Of a stretch of 64,000 bases of DNA, positions 10,302-20,832 are shown in pieces. The DNA is taken from assembly GCA_013297875.1 (NCBI GenBank), contig JAAFIW010000015.1, positions 36,885-100,884 of the forward strand, given 5' to 3'. The notes beneath the pieces are model-generated. The model saw only the letters and a list, made by a program, of their open reading frames with translations. It searched no databases and was not told where the DNA came from. Source of the DNA: Comamonadaceae bacterium. Lineage in GTDB: Bacteria; Pseudomonadota; Gammaproteobacteria; Burkholderiales; Burkholderiaceae_C. Both the position numbers and the translations under genes were made by a program. Every line of letters starts with the position of its first letter. Position 1 is the stretch's first letter.

Positions 10302-10574
10302 ATGACTTTGTCTGTCCGAGTGGACCGCGATCTGGAGGCTCATTTTGAGCTGGAAATCAAGCGGCTGAAAACCACGAAATCCGAGTTTGTCAACAAGCTT
10401 TTGCGCCAGGCATTGGCCCCTAAAGACCCCATGCAATTGCTGCTGGAAATCCGCAGTAAATACGGTATTGGTGAACCAAGCGAGAGCACGCCTCGCACAA
10501 GCAACTCCTCCAACACCAAAGAACGCGCCATACAAACTGCCCGGGCCAAACATCTTGCAAACCGCGCTGGTTGA
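10302..10574 (+). CDS. Ribbon-helix-helix antitoxin of a PIN toxin pair
   Basis: A 90-residue protein. The N-terminal ~45 residues have the RHH pattern (MTLSVRVDRDLEAHFELEIK, then KTTKSEFVNKLLRQAL); the rest is a flexible, polar tail expected to wrap the toxin. ATG 10302 follows AAGGAG at 10289-10294, and an upstream in-frame ATG at 10272 lacks such a site. Its end overlaps the start of the PIN gene. It should autorepress its promoter between the mutase stop and 10302. Confidence 0.78.
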   Translation: MTLSVRVDRDLEAHFELEIKRLKTTKSEFVNKLLRQALAPKDPMQLLLEIRSKYGIGEPSESTPRTSNSSNTKERAIQTARAKHLANRAG

Positions 10575-10974
10575 TGCGGGCGCCATGATCGCGTTGTTCG
10601 ATGATGCTGACGATTTCTATGAGCGGTACACCGGCATATTCAAAGAGTTGCTGTCGCGCCGTGTTCAATTGGTCACCACTTGGCCTTGCGTGACAGAAGC
10701 AAGCTACTCACTAGCCCCTCAAAACCATTTGGCCTTGCTGGAATGGTTGCAAAACGGCGCGGTATCGGTTCAAAACTTCAGCGCCGCAGAGTTGCCGCCC
10801 ATGTTGGGTTGGATGCAGCAGTACACCGAGCGCAGCAAGACCATCATGGATTTGGCGGATGCCTCCTTGTACTGGCTGGCCGTTGAGTTGAAGACCAACG
10901 TGGTATTAACTGTTGATCGTCGAGATTTTTCGCGCTATCGCTTGCCTGATGGGCAGGCGTTTGAGATTTTGTGA
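10555..10974 (+). CDS. PIN-domain ribonuclease toxin
   Basis: A 139-residue VapC-like toxin. The acidic active-site residues are visible: D in LVDAGAMIALFD near the N-terminus, E in CVTEASYSL, D in MDLADASLYWLA, and D in LTVDRRDFSRYRL. A TTG start at 10555 gives the normal distance (about five residues) to the first catalytic Asp; the ATG at 10585 would remove it. It overlaps the antitoxin by 20 bp. The pair sits between the mutase and meaB. Confidence 0.78.
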   Translation: MQTALVDAGAMIALFDDADDFYERYTGIFKELLSRRVQLVTTWPCVTEASYSLAPQNHLALLEWLQNGAVSVQNFSAAELPPMLGWMQQYTERSKTIMDLADASLYWLAVELKTNVVLTVDRRDFSRYRLPDGQAFEIL

Positions 10975-10983
10975 GGTGATGCA

Positions 10984-11094
10984 ATGGATTTGTCTATAGC
11001 CAGCCATGCATCAGAACTGAACTTAACGCGGGTGACCCACAACACGCGAGACTTTGAACTCTTTGAGGGTTTGAAGCTGGAGAACTGGGTTTGA
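10984..11094 (+). pseudogene. 3' fragment of a second vapC-like gene
   Basis: 36 codons read DLSIASHASELNLTRVTHNT and then RDFELFEGLKLENWV. This matches the last third of VapC toxins (D-x-IAA-A, L-VT-NTRDF, GL-LENW). The rest of the gene and any antitoxin are gone. It follows the intact PIN gene by 9 bp, suggesting repeated toxin-antitoxin turnover at this site. Confidence 0.75.
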
Positions 11095-11147
11095 TTAGGG
11101 TGTTCGTCACCGGTATTGCTGACCTGTTCAAGGAGGCGATTGGGCAG

Positions 11148-11327
11148 ATGCTGTTGTGGGCAGCGCTCGTGGGGTGTATCGCCGTAGGTGTTATGGTGAA
11201 CTCAGTTGTCTGGGGTGCCGCTGTGGGTGCTGCGTTGTGGGTTTTGTTGGGTGCTTTGCACCTCATTCGTACCAGTAAAAAACACGCCAAATCGCGCGGC
11301 TTTCAGATACCTGCATCGCATGACTGA
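11148..11327 (+). CDS. Small hypothetical membrane protein
   Basis: A 59-codon frame from ATG 11148, preceded by AAGGAGG at 11130-11136. It has two predicted hydrophobic helices (LLWAALVGCIAVGVMV and WGAAVGAALWVLLGALHLI) and a basic tail. The stop lies 8 bp inside meaB (ATGACTGA), which could couple translation. No family recognised; it may be chance coding in the old toxin-insertion scar. Confidence 0.35.
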   Translation: MLLWAALVGCIAVGVMVNSVVWGAAVGAALWVLLGALHLIRTSKKHAKSRGFQIPASHD

Positions 11328-12321
11328 TGATCTCAACGGCTTGTTGAATACGTCGCAGCCTATCCAACGCCGCGCCATCGCCAAAGCCATCACCCTGCTC
11401 GAATCCACCCGCGCCGACCACCGCGCGCAGGCTGACGAGTTGCTCAACGCGCTCTTGCCGCAGACCGGCAAATCGTTTCGGTTAGGCATCAGCGGCGTAC
11501 CGGGCGTGGGTAAGTCCACATTCATCGAAGTGCTGGGCCTGCATCTCATCGCGCAAGGACATCGCGTGGCCGTGCTCACTATTGACCCTTCCTCCACGGT
11601 ATCGGGCGGCTCCATCTTGGGTGACAAAACGCGCATGGAAAAGCTCTCGGTACACGACCAGGCCTTCATCCGCCCCAGCCCCAGCAGCGGCACGCTGGGT
11701 GGCGTGGCCTCAATGACGCGAGAGGCCATGCTGGTGTGCGAGGCAGCGGGGTACGACGTGGTGCTGGTCGAGACCGTGGGCGTGGGCCAGAGCGAGATTG
11801 CGGTGGCGGGCATGACAGACATGTTTGTGCTGATGCAGCTGCCCAATGCGGGCGACGACCTGCAGGCCATCAAAAAAGGCGTGATGGAGCTGGCCGATTT
11901 GGTGGTGATCAACAAGGCTGACATTGACCCCGATGCGGCGATGCGGGCGCAGGCGCAGACTGTTTCGTCGCTGCGGTTGTTGGGGATGCACAAGACGCAT
12001 GCCTCGGAATGGCAACCGCAAGTCATGCAGCTCAGCGCCTTGAAGGCCGACGGTATAGATCGCTTCTGGTCGGCGGTGTCGCAGTTCCGATCGGTTCAAA
12101 CAGCCAACGGCCAACTGGCAGCCCGCAGAAAAAACCAGGCCCTGGCGTGGATGTGGGAGCGGATTGAGGCGGGTTTGAAGCAGGCTTTCAGGCAGAACTC
12201 GACGGTGAGTGAACTACTGCCAGCACTCACTCAAGCAGTTGAAGCCCGGTGCATCCCAGCGTCAACAGCTGCACGCACAATGTTGCGTGCATTTACTTCT
12301 GGAGGTTACAAAAATGAATGA
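11320..12321 (+). CDS. meaB: Methylmalonyl-CoA mutase-associated GTPase MeaB
   Basis: A 333-residue G3E-family GTPase chaperone that gates adenosylcobalamin loading and protects the mutase. Visible motifs: P-loop ISGVPGVGKSTFIE (~residues 63-76), DPSSTVSGGSILGDKTRM switch I, VETVGVGQSE switch II, and VINKADID for guanine recognition. The C-terminal dimerisation arm (ALTQAVEARCIPASTAARTML) is intact. ATG 11320 gives the family length; longer starts are unlikely. The last 8 bp overlap the start of the NACHT gene. Confidence 0.93.
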   Translation: MTDDLNGLLNTSQPIQRRAIAKAITLLESTRADHRAQADELLNALLPQTGKSFRLGISGVPGVGKSTFIEVLGLHLIAQGHRVAVLTIDPSSTVSGGSILGDKTRMEKLSVHDQAFIRPSPSSGTLGGVASMTREAMLVCEAAGYDVVLVETVGVGQSEIAVAGMTDMFVLMQLPNAGDDLQAIKKGVMELADLVVINKADIDPDAAMRAQAQTVSSLRLLGMHKTHASEWQPQVMQLSALKADGIDRFWSAVSQFRSVQTANGQLAARRKNQALAWMWERIEAGLKQAFRQNSTVSELLPALTQAVEARCIPASTAARTMLRAFTSGGYKNE

Positions 12322-14308
12322 GATTGTTACCTGGGCTTGGCAGCTGATTCAGGACAATGCTGGCGAATTGGCGGCCACGGCTGCTAAAGAGGGTATTTCC
12401 AAAGGGGGTGAAACGGTCGCGCAGAGCGCAAAGGAGCTATGGTCTAAAGTCGATTGGCACACCAGCGAGTCCAAGTACCGGCAAGCTCTAATGTCCCAAA
12501 CTCGCACCACAAAAATCCTTGGAAATCCGAAACCGATACCTATCGAAAATATTTACACTGATGTATATGTGTTTGAGCGGCTTTCAGCATTTCGAAGATA
12601 TGCCGAAGAAAATTTGGACAGAGCTGATGACGATGACGTCGATTTATATTCATCCTTTGAGTATAAAGATCGTGTATCGGCCGATACTGTCGTTAAGTCC
12701 GGTGAAAACCTTTTCATTCTTGGCAAACCAGGTGCCGGGAAAACAACATTCTTAAAACATCTGACGTTACTTGCGTGTGGCGACCGGATTAAGCGAACAC
12801 CCATTTTTGTTTCAATAAAAGATTGGAGTGACTCAGATAAGACCCTTTTGAAGTTCATCGCCCAACAGTTCGATGTCTGTGGCTTTCCTGACGCTGAAAA
12901 ATTTGTAGTGGCATCGCTCCTTAAAGGCTACTGTTTGGTGCTTCTGGATGGTTTGGACGAGGTTAACGAGCAGTCTGGTAGGCGTGCTCAAGCAACAAAA
13001 GAGATCATTAACTTTGTTAGAAAATACCGCAATGCGCAGTACTGTGTTACATGTCGAATTGCAGCCTCTGACTATTCCTTTGAACAGTTTAAATATGTGG
13101 AAGTCGCCGATTTTACTGAGGACCAGCAGCAGGCTTTTGTGCGGCAGTGGTATGTTAATGATGAAAAGAGATTGGATAAGTTTTTAGCAGGTTGGAAAGA
13201 GGAGCAGAACAAGGGGTTAAAAGAATTGGGTAAGACCCCATTGCTACTTACTCTCCTTTGCTTGGCTTTTGATGAAACCATGACCTTCCCTGCGCGTCAA
13301 GTGGAGTTGTATAGGGAGGCTGTTGATGCGTTACTAAGAAAATGGGACTCTTCTCGGCTAATCGAGCGAGACCGTTTCTACAAGAATCTTTCTCACACCA
13401 GACGAGAGCATCTGCTCGAACACATTGCGTCCAGTTTTTACTTTAACTCGAAAACTGTTTTCAAGAAGGCGGAGTTGGAAGCAACAGTAAGTGCGTTTAT
13501 CTCGACGCTGCCTGATAAAGATATAGACAGTGTGGCAGATGCCGCCGTAGTAGTTCGGGCGATTGAGGCTCAGCACGGAATCTTAGTTGAGAGAGCGAAG
13601 AATATTTACTCGTTTTCGCATCTAACTATTCAGGAGTTTTTCACAGCGTCAGCAATTGTCAAAAATCAAAAGCCGGCATTGCTAAGGCAAATTGTTAAGT
13701 CTGCTCTGACGGATCGTAAATGGCGCGAAGTGATGCTATATACCGTTGGATTGCTTCCATCTGCCGATGAGGTTTTGGCGGAGATGACAAAACAATTGCA
13801 AGACGTTAAAGGCAAAGACACGGGAATTTTGCTTTTTTTAGGATATTGCTTCTGCGATTTCCGAACTCGACTCGATCAGGGAACAGGGCGGTCATCGGTA
13901 TACGGATCTGTCGATATCGCAGAGTTGCTTCAAGAGATTGAAAGTCACGTCGACAAAGTTGCTCACCCGTCGCTTCGAATTGATGAATTTAAGTCTGTTG
14001 TGGAGCAAGTTGAGCAGTTGGAAGCATTAATGACAAGCAAGTCTTCAAAGTACAACTTCGGAATAGCACCCGATATGGCGAAGGCTGCTGGACGTCTCGT
14101 AAAGGGAAAAGCAACTGACTCCGCAAAGATGCTGGGTGGCTATTTCGTGAAGCCCGCAAAGTTTGTCAACTACCTATACGGCTGTCGCCTGCTAACTGAA
14201 TGCCTGGAGATTGGAACGACGACGAGACGGTCGTCGCTCAGCGGTCAAATTCTGAGCGTTACTGGCGAGGATTTATTGACGATCCAGTCTGTCGTGAAAG
14301 TTCATTGA
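12314..14308 (+). CDS. NACHT-domain NTPase, candidate NLR-like antiphage protein
   Basis: A 664-residue STAND NTPase. Walker A is [17 protein letters not shown] (~134-150), Walker B is [13 protein letters not shown] with the double acidic NACHT signature (~207-219), and a sensor-like YCVTCRIA comes ~30 residues later. A helical winged region follows, with [10 protein letters not shown], the motif common after bacterial NACHT modules. The N-terminal ~80 residues are a short helical region with no recognisable nuclease or TIR effector. A C-terminal ~150-residue tail resembles the short C-terminal extensions of bacterial NACHT defence proteins (family knowledge, not tested). ATG 12314 has GGAGG nearby and overlaps meaB (ATGAATGA). 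The gene is clearly AT-richer than its neighbours, suggesting acquisition. Confidence 0.85.
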   Translation: MNEIVTWAWQLIQDNAGELAATAAKEGISKGGETVAQSAKELWSKVDWHTSESKYRQALMSQTRTTKILGNPKPIPIENIYTDVYVFERLSAFRRYAEENLDRADDDDVDLYSSFEYKDRVSADTVVKSGENLFILGKPGAGKTTFLKHLTLLACGDRIKRTPIFVSIKDWSDSDKTLLKFIAQQFDVCGFPDAEKFVVASLLKGYCLVLLDGLDEVNEQSGRRAQATKEIINFVRKYRNAQYCVTCRIAASDYSFEQFKYVEVADFTEDQQQAFVRQWYVNDEKRLDKFLAGWKEEQNKGLKELGKTPLLLTLLCLAFDETMTFPARQVELYREAVDALLRKWDSSRLIERDRFYKNLSHTRREHLLEHIASSFYFNSKTVFKKAELEATVSAFISTLPDKDIDSVADAAVVVRAIEAQHGILVERAKNIYSFSHLTIQEFFTASAIVKNQKPALLRQIVKSALTDRKWREVMLYTVGLLPSADEVLAEMTKQLQDVKGKDTGILLFLGYCFCDFRTRLDQGTGRSSVYGSVDIAELLQEIESHVDKVAHPSLRIDEFKSVVEQVEQLEALMTSKSSKYNFGIAPDMAKAAGRLVKGKATDSAKMLGGYFVKPAKFVNYLYGCRLLTECLEIGTTTRRSSLSGQILSVTGEDLLTIQSVVKVH

Positions 14309-14324
14309 GATAAGAAAGAGTCAC

Positions 14325-15857
<1,533 letters not shown>

Positions 15858-15890
15858 GTTGTATGCGCATGGCCATCTTGTTGTGCCGCG

Positions 15891-15994
15891 CGGGATCGGG
15901 CTGCCTGAGCGCTTTGCTCCGTGTCCCCCGACCTTCGGCTTCGCCTGCGGTCTCCTCCTTGACCTGCGCAAAGCGCTCAGGCAGCCCGATCCCG
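15891..15994 (-). repeat. Armed hairpin element, copy X
   Basis: Perfect 26-bp inverted repeat arms (15891-15916 and 15969-15994; arm begins CGGGATCGGGCTGCCTGAGC). The enclosed core, on the minus strand, reads GTCAAGGAGGAGACCGCAGG followed by a GGC-GAA-GCC hairpin and GGTCGGGGGACA. It shares this core, but not its arms, with copies Y and Z. It lies directly after pccB and could also act as a transcription barrier. Confidence 0.85.
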
Positions 15995-16044
15995 GGTGTT
16001 TGGTTGGCAGGCACCCGCCCCGAAAGCAAAAACTCCACTTCGCA

Positions 16045-16149
16045 GCAATGGGCTTGGGGTGTCTGCCGAAGCGAAGTCAAGGAGGAGCCCGAAGGCGTCA
16101 GCCTTTGGGCGGGGGACATGAGCGCAGGCAGACACACCGTGCCCGTTGC
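16045..16149 (+). repeat. Armed hairpin element, copy Y
   Basis: Imperfect 22-bp arms (16045-16066 and 16128-16149) around the conserved core starting GTCAAGGAGGAGCCCGAAGG at 16076 and ending GGGCGGGGGACATGAGCG. It is about 90% identical to copy Z over 120 bp; arms here have several mismatches. It sits between pccB and hipB together with copy X, so the whole 405-bp gap from 15858 to 16262 is repeats plus the hipB promoter. Confidence 0.82.
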
Positions 16150-16249
16150 GTGCTCAGACACCAGCGGAAAGCCGCATCCACATACAAAAATCAATGCTTG
16201 AAGAAAAATTTTATCGTTCAAAATAGAGCATTAAAAACACTAAAAAAGA

Positions 16250-16270
16250 TATAATTGTTCTTATGAGAAC
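16250..16270 (+). promoter_or_regulatory. hipBA promoter: -10 box and operator over the start codon
   Basis: A perfect TATAAT (16250-16255) lies only 7 bp before the hipB ATG (16263), so transcription is predicted to begin at or next to the start codon, giving a leaderless message. The palindrome GTTCT-TATG-AGAAC (16257-16270) spans the start codon and is a candidate HipB operator. The -35 region is weak, and no ribosome-binding site precedes hipB. Confidence 0.5.
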
Positions 16271-16607
16271 ATTTGCAATTTTACCCCCTCAAGCTATCTG
16301 CGAGGAACTTGGTGAGCGCATTCGTCAGCTTCGCCTGCGTGGCAACCTCACGCAGCAGCAGTTGGCGCAGATGACAGGCGCATCGCTGTCATCCATCCGC
16401 CGACTGGAGGGCATGGGGCAGGGTACCTTGGAGCTTTTGGTGCGGGTGTCTCAAGCCTTGCAGGTGGTCACACAGCTAGACGGTTTGTTTGTGCCGCCGC
16501 CACCGTCGATTGCAGAGTTGGAGCGCTTGGCGCAAGCGCCGGTGCGCCAGCGCGCGCGCGTGGTGCGGCTGGGGCAAGCGGCACATGCCCAGAAGGCCGG
16601 TGCATGA
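16263..16607 (+). CDS. hipB: HipB-like XRE antitoxin
   Basis: A 114-residue Cro/C1-type DNA-binding protein; HTH around residues 22-60 (LRGNLTQQQLAQMTGASLSSIRRLEGMGQGTLELLVRVSQAL appears in order). The C-terminal ~35 residues form the arm expected to contact HipA. It overlaps hipA in ATGA fashion. By family knowledge HipB represses the operon and binds the HipA kinase. ATG 16263 is the only reasonable start, with an operator palindrome across it. Confidence 0.85.
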   Translation: MRTFAILPPQAICEELGERIRQLRLRGNLTQQQLAQMTGASLSSIRRLEGMGQGTLELLVRVSQALQVVTQLDGLFVPPPPSIAELERLAQAPVRQRARVVRLGQAAHAQKAGA

Positions 16608-17890
16608 AAAAACTACGGGTGGTCTACAACGGCTGGGGCGAGCGCTGGCCGCTGGGCATGCTGGCAGACGTGGGTAACGCAATAGCGTTTGAATACGACG
16701 CTGCAGCGATAGCGCGTGGTTTGGAGCTGTCGCCCATCCATCACCCACTGCCTCGCGCGGGTGCAAACCCAGTGGCCTACAAAAGTGAACGCGCTTTTCA
16801 TGGTCTACCCGGCTTTGTAGCCGACTCTTTGCCTGACGGCTGGGGCATGTTGCTGATGGACCGTGCGTTGCGCCGTGCCGGGCGCGAGCCCGCAAGCGTC
16901 TCTGTGCTCGAGCGCTTGGCCATCGTGGGCGACCGTGCGATTGGTGCGCTGTCGTTTGAGCCCGCGCAAGAAGACAACTCACCTCAGGTCGAGTTACACC
17001 TGAAAGACATTGCCAAGCGCATTGCCGAGCTGCAGCAAGACAAGGCCTGGACGGAGAAGGATGCACTTGATGGCTTGCAGCAGTTGCTTCGCCTGGGCGG
17101 CTCGCCACAGGGCGCGCGGCCCAAGGTGCTGGCCAATTTCAATGCCCGCACCGGCGTGGTCAGCACCGGTGAAGTGCCCACAGGTGCCGCTACCCCCTGG
17201 CTCATCAAATTCCCCGCCGAGCGCGAGCACAAAGAGGTGTGCGCGATGGAAGAGCTGTACGCCCGCGTGGCCCGAGCGGCTGGGCACGACATGCCCAAGA
17301 GCCGCTTGTTTGATTTGGGTGCCAAGTACAGCGCCTTTGGTGTCGAGCGCTTTGACCGTGCCGTGGTCAAAGACAAGCAAGGCAACAAGACCTTGATTCG
17401 CATCCCCGTCATGAGCCTGTCCGCCATGCTGCAAGCCGACCACCGCCTGCCCTCGCTCGACTACGAAACCGTGCTGCTGGCCACCTTGCGCATCACCGGC
17501 AGCCAGGCCGAACTGCTCAAAGCCTTTGAACGCTGTGTGCTCAATGTGTTGCTACACAACCGCGACGACCACAGCCGCAACTTCGCCTTTCGGCTCGACG
17601 CGCAGGGCTACTGGAAGCTGAGCCCTGTGTTTGATTTGACCTTCAGCGACGGGCCGGGCGGCGAGCATTCGACGAGCGTGATGGGGCAAGGGAAGGGGAT
17701 TACGCGGACGCATTTGTTGGAGTTGGCCAAGCGGTGTGGCGTGGCGCAAAGCGCAGCCAAAGCGGCCATTGACCGGATGATCCAAGCGACGCAGGCGCTG
17801 CCCCGCCTCGTCAAAGACTTGCCGATTCGTGCAGCTTCGCTCAAACGATTGACACAAACCGCTGCGCAGCAGACGCACTTGAATCAATGA
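16604..17890 (+). CDS. hipA: HipA-like serine/threonine kinase toxin
   Basis: A 428-residue HipA kinase. The N-terminal couple_HipA region covers ~1-110 (GLPGFVADSLPDGWG). The kinase core has the P-loop-like region near 185-203 (STGEVPTGAATPWLIKFP). The catalytic loop is NRDDHSRN at 319-326, and the metal-binding motif is VFDLTFS at ~342-348. In the family this kinase phosphorylates aminoacyl-tRNA synthetases such as GltX and induces dormancy; the target here is unknown. Translationally coupled to hipB. The module separates pccB from pccA and is bordered by armed hairpin elements Y and Z. Confidence 0.88.
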   Translation: MKKLRVVYNGWGERWPLGMLADVGNAIAFEYDAAAIARGLELSPIHHPLPRAGANPVAYKSERAFHGLPGFVADSLPDGWGMLLMDRALRRAGREPASVSVLERLAIVGDRAIGALSFEPAQEDNSPQVELHLKDIAKRIAELQQDKAWTEKDALDGLQQLLRLGGSPQGARPKVLANFNARTGVVSTGEVPTGAATPWLIKFPAEREHKEVCAMEELYARVARAAGHDMPKSRLFDLGAKYSAFGVERFDRAVVKDKQGNKTLIRIPVMSLSAMLQADHRLPSLDYETVLLATLRITGSQAELLKAFERCVLNVLLHNRDDHSRNFAFRLDAQGYWKLSPVFDLTFSDGPGGEHSTSVMGQGKGITRTHLLELAKRCGVAQSAAKAAIDRMIQATQALPRLVKDLPIRAASLKRLTQTAAQQTHLNQ

Positions 17891-17934
17891 CAACGTGGTC
17901 CCAATACAGCACCCACCACCAAACTCACTTCGCA

Positions 17935-18039
17935 GCAACGGGCTTGGGGTATCTGCTGAAGCGAAGTCAAGGAGGAGCCCGAAGGCGGCAGCCTTTGGGC
18001 GGGGGACATGAGCGTAGGCAGATACCCCAAGCCCGTTGC
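17935..18039 (+). repeat. Armed hairpin element, copy Z
   Basis: Perfect 22-bp inverted repeat arms (17935-17956, GCAACGGGCTTGGGGTATCT then GC; and 18018-18039) enclosing the conserved core from 17966. It has the same orientation as Y, and its arms are unrelated to those of X. It lies 45 bp after hipA and 50 bp before pccA. Confidence 0.88.
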
Positions 18040-18088
18040 GGGTCCAGAACGAAAACTTGAATAAGACGTTTCCAAAAAGGTGCATCAC

Positions 18089-20218
18089 ATGTTCACAAAA
18101 ATCCTTATCGCCAACCGCGGCGAAATCGCCTGCCGCGTCATCGCCACCGCCCGAAAAATGGGCATCCAAACCGTGGCGGTGTATTCCGATGCAGACAAAG
18201 AAGCGCGCCACGTGCAACTGGCCGACGAGGCCGTACACATTGGCCCTGCGCCCAGCCGGGAGAGCTATTTGCAGGGCGACAAAATCATTGCCGCCGCCAA
18301 GCAGACCGGCGCGCAGGCCATTCACCCCGGCTACGGCTTTTTGAGCGAGAACGAAGCCTTTGCCAAGAAGGTGGAAGAGGAGGGGCTGGTGTTCATCGGC
18401 CCCAAGCACTACAGCATTGCCGCGATGGGCGACAAGATTGCTAGCAAAAAGCTAGCTGCTGCAGCAGGTGTGAACTGCATTCCCGGCCATAACGATGCCA
18501 TCGACACGGCGCAGCAGGCGGTGGATATTGCCAAGGGCATTGGCTACCCGGTGATGATCAAGGCCAGCGCGGGTGGCGGTGGCAAGGGCTTGCGGGTGGC
18601 GTTTAACGACAAGGAAACCTTTGAAGGCTTTACCTCGTGCCAGAGCGAAGCCAAAAACAGCTTCGGCGACGACCGGGTGTTCATTGAAAAATTTGTCGAA
18701 GAGCCTCGCCATATTGAGATTCAGGTGCTGGGCGACAGCCACGGCAACGTGATTTACCTGAACGAGCGCGAGTGCTCCATTCAGCGCCGCCACCAAAAGG
18801 TGATTGAAGAAGCGCCGTCGCCCTTCATCACCGATGCCACGCGCCAAGCCATGGGCGAACAAGCCGTGGCGTTGGCCCAGGCGGTGAAGTACCAAAGCGC
18901 GGGCACGGTGGAGTTTGTGGTGGGCAAAGACCAGAGCTTTTACTTTCTGGAGATGAATACCCGCCTCCAGGTGGAGCACCCGGTGACGGAGTGCATCACC
19001 GGGCTGGACTTGGTGGAGCTGATGATTCGCGTAGCGGCTGGCGAACAACTGCCCATCGCGCAGAAGGACGTGCAACGCAATGGCTGGGCCATGGAATGCC
19101 GCATCAACGCCGAAGACCCGTTTCGCAACTTTCTACCCAGCACGGGGCGGCTGGTGCGGTTTCAGCCGCCGGTGCAGACGATGTTTGCGGCGGGTGGCGG
19201 CGGCACGGGGATGCCCCCATCCCAGCCTTCCCCCGGGAGGGGAAGGAGCGAAATCGGAGAGGGCGTGCGAGTCGACACGGGCGGAGTGCGTGTCGACACC
19301 GGTGTCGAAGACGGCGGCGAAATTCCCATGTTTTACGACTCGATGATTGCCAAACTCATCGTGCACGGCACTGACCGCCTGGACGCGATTGCCAAGATGC
19401 GCGAGGCGCTCAATGGCTTTGTGATTCGCGGTGTCAGCAGCAACATTCCCTTCCAGGCGGCGCTGTTGGCGCACCCCAAGTTTGTGGCGGGTGACTTCAA
19501 CACCGGCTTCATCGCCGAGCACTATGGCAAGGGCTTTTATGCAGAAGATGTGCCGCACCCAGACCCCAACTTTCTGGTGGCGCTGGCCGCCTTCCAGCAC
19601 CGCCGATTGCGCGAGCGGGCCATTGGTATCAGTGGCCAGATGCAGGGGCACGAGGCAGCGGTGGACGAACAGTTTGAGGTGGTGGAGTTGGGCCCCAACG
19701 GTGTAGTAGCGCGCCACACAGCCAGCGTGGCCCAATCAGGTGGTTTACAAGCCAAATCATCGTCCAGCCCAGTAAAAGTCTGCTCAAGCAGCTATCAAAT
19801 TAATAGTGAATCCAAGCTCGGCGACGCACGTTTGAGCGGCACCGTCAACGGCCAGCCTTTCACCGCCCAGGTGCAGCGCGGCGTCGGCAAAAACCCGCTG
19901 GCTATTCGCGTACAACACAACGGTACGCAGTTTGATGCGCTGGTGCTGTCACCCCGCGCCGCGCAACTGCATGCGCTGATGCCGCACAAAGCGCCGCCCG
20001 ACATGAGCCGCTTTGTGCTCTCGCCCATGCCCGGCCTGCTGGTGGATGTGGCAGTGCAGGTGGGCCAGAAAGTACAAGCGGGCGAGCGGGTGGCGGTGAT
20101 TGAAGCGATGAAAATGGAGAACGTGCTGTTCGCTGCGGCCGACGGCGTGGTGGGCAAGGTGCTGGCGGCCAAGGGCGAGTCGCTCAGTGTGGATCAACCG
20201 ATATTGGAATTCGCATAA
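18089..20218 (+). CDS. pccA: Propionyl-CoA (acyl-CoA) carboxylase alpha subunit with biotin domain
   Basis: A 709-residue biotin carboxylase plus biotin carrier protein that makes carboxybiotin for PccB. Visible are [20 protein letters not shown], the glycine loop [28 protein letters not shown], and the carrier motif EAMKMENV with biotinylated Lys near the C-terminus. ATG 18089 has AAAAGG at proper spacing. Two in-frame oddities are present. At residues ~370-400, a Gly/Pro/Arg stretch encoded by a GC-rich hairpin is followed by a doubled VRVDTG motif. At residues ~559-575, a Ser-rich linker ([18 protein letters not shown]) is encoded by the interspersed repeat. Confidence 0.93.
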   Translation: MFTKILIANRGEIACRVIATARKMGIQTVAVYSDADKEARHVQLADEAVHIGPAPSRESYLQGDKIIAAAKQTGAQAIHPGYGFLSENEAFAKKVEEEGLVFIGPKHYSIAAMGDKIASKKLAAAAGVNCIPGHNDAIDTAQQAVDIAKGIGYPVMIKASAGGGGKGLRVAFNDKETFEGFTSCQSEAKNSFGDDRVFIEKFVEEPRHIEIQVLGDSHGNVIYLNERECSIQRRHQKVIEEAPSPFITDATRQAMGEQAVALAQAVKYQSAGTVEFVVGKDQSFYFLEMNTRLQVEHPVTECITGLDLVELMIRVAAGEQLPIAQKDVQRNGWAMECRINAEDPFRNFLPSTGRLVRFQPPVQTMFAAGGGGTGMPPSQPSPGRGRSEIGEGVRVDTGGVRVDTGVEDGGEIPMFYDSMIAKLIVHGTDRLDAIAKMREALNGFVIRGVSSNIPFQAALLAHPKFVAGDFNTGFIAEHYGKGFYAEDVPHPDPNFLVALAAFQHRRLRERAIGISGQMQGHEAAVDEQFEVVELGPNGVVARHTASVAQSGGLQAKSSSSPVKVCSSSYQINSESKLGDARLSGTVNGQPFTAQVQRGVGKNPLAIRVQHNGTQFDALVLSPRAAQLHALMPHKAPPDMSRFVLSPMPGLLVDVAVQVGQKVQAGERVAVIEAMKMENVLFAAADGVVGKVLAAKGESLSVDQPILEFA
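19206..19262 (+). repeat. GC-rich hairpin insert inside pccA
   Basis: A stretch containing the 8-bp stem CCTTCCCC / GGGGAAGG (loop CGGGA) encodes [18 protein letters not shown] within the biotin carboxylase domain. Right after it VRVDTG occurs twice, once in the insert boundary and once in the expected family position. It looks like an in-frame protein-coding palindromic element. Confidence 0.6.
19765..19812 (+). repeat. Interspersed ~50-bp repeat, copy inside pccA
   Basis: CAGCCC, then AGTAAAAGTCTGCTCAAGCA, GCTATCAAATTAATAG. It matches the consensus closely and lies in the linker before the biotin domain, keeping the frame open. Confidence 0.8.
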
Positions 20219-20237
20219 ACGCGAATGTGGAGTTTGT

Positions 20238-20732
20238 ATGAACGAGCATGAGCACATCCCCATGAACTCACCACAACGCCCGTTCAAGGTGCTGGGTATC
20301 CAGCAAATCGCCATTGGCAGCACCGACAAAGCGCGGCTGCGCGCCTTGTGGGTTGATTTGCTGGGCCTGCAAGTCACCGGCCACTTTGTCAGCGAGCGCG
20401 AAAACGTGGACGAAGACATTTGCAGCATCGGCAGCGGCCCGTTCAAGGTCGAAGTCGACTTGATGCAACCCATTGACCCTGAGAAAAAGCCCGCCGTACA
20501 TACCACGCCGCTGAACCATGTGGGCCTGTGGATTGACAAGCTGCCCGAAGCCGTCGAGTGGCTGACCCAGCAAGGCGTGCGCTTTGCCCCAGGCGGTATT
20601 CGAAAGGGCGCGGCTGGTTTTGATATTTGCTTCATCCACCCCAAAGGCAACGAGGCCCTGCCACTGTGCGGCGAGGGTGTGTTGATCGAGCTGGTGCAAG
20701 CGCCCGATGAGGTGATTCGCGCTTTCGGGTGA
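20238..20732 (+). CDS. VOC/glyoxalase-fold protein, methylmalonyl-CoA epimerase-like
   Basis: A 164-residue vicinal-oxygen-chelate protein. Two beta-alpha-beta-beta-beta modules are seen: [20 protein letters not shown] with DLLGLQVTG, then [20 protein letters not shown] with [12 protein letters not shown] and [10 protein letters not shown]. Candidate metal ligands are Q/H and E residues at the usual module positions. The order pccB-pccA-VOC after mutase and MeaB supports a methylmalonyl-CoA epimerase role, which would complete propionyl-CoA to succinyl-CoA conversion. Annotators often call this type lactoylglutathione lyase. ATG 20238 has GTGGAG upstream. Confidence 0.75.
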   Translation: MNEHEHIPMNSPQRPFKVLGIQQIAIGSTDKARLRALWVDLLGLQVTGHFVSERENVDEDICSIGSGPFKVEVDLMQPIDPEKKPAVHTTPLNHVGLWIDKLPEAVEWLTQQGVRFAPGGIRKGAAGFDICFIHPKGNEALPLCGEGVLIELVQAPDEVIRAFG

Positions 20733-20759
20733 TCATTTCTCTTTCGGGTGATCATTTCT
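20722..20759 (+). repeat. 19-bp tandem duplication at the end of the VOC gene
   Basis: CTTTCGGGTGATCATTTCT occurs twice without spacing. The first copy holds the last codons and the stop of the VOC gene. It is probably a replication slippage product. Confidence 0.85.
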
Positions 20760-20832
20760 ATTAGGGGCACCTATCCAAGACAATTTCAGATTGCATTGCT
20801 GCCGACCGGGTTATCAAACCTAAAATCGTTAT

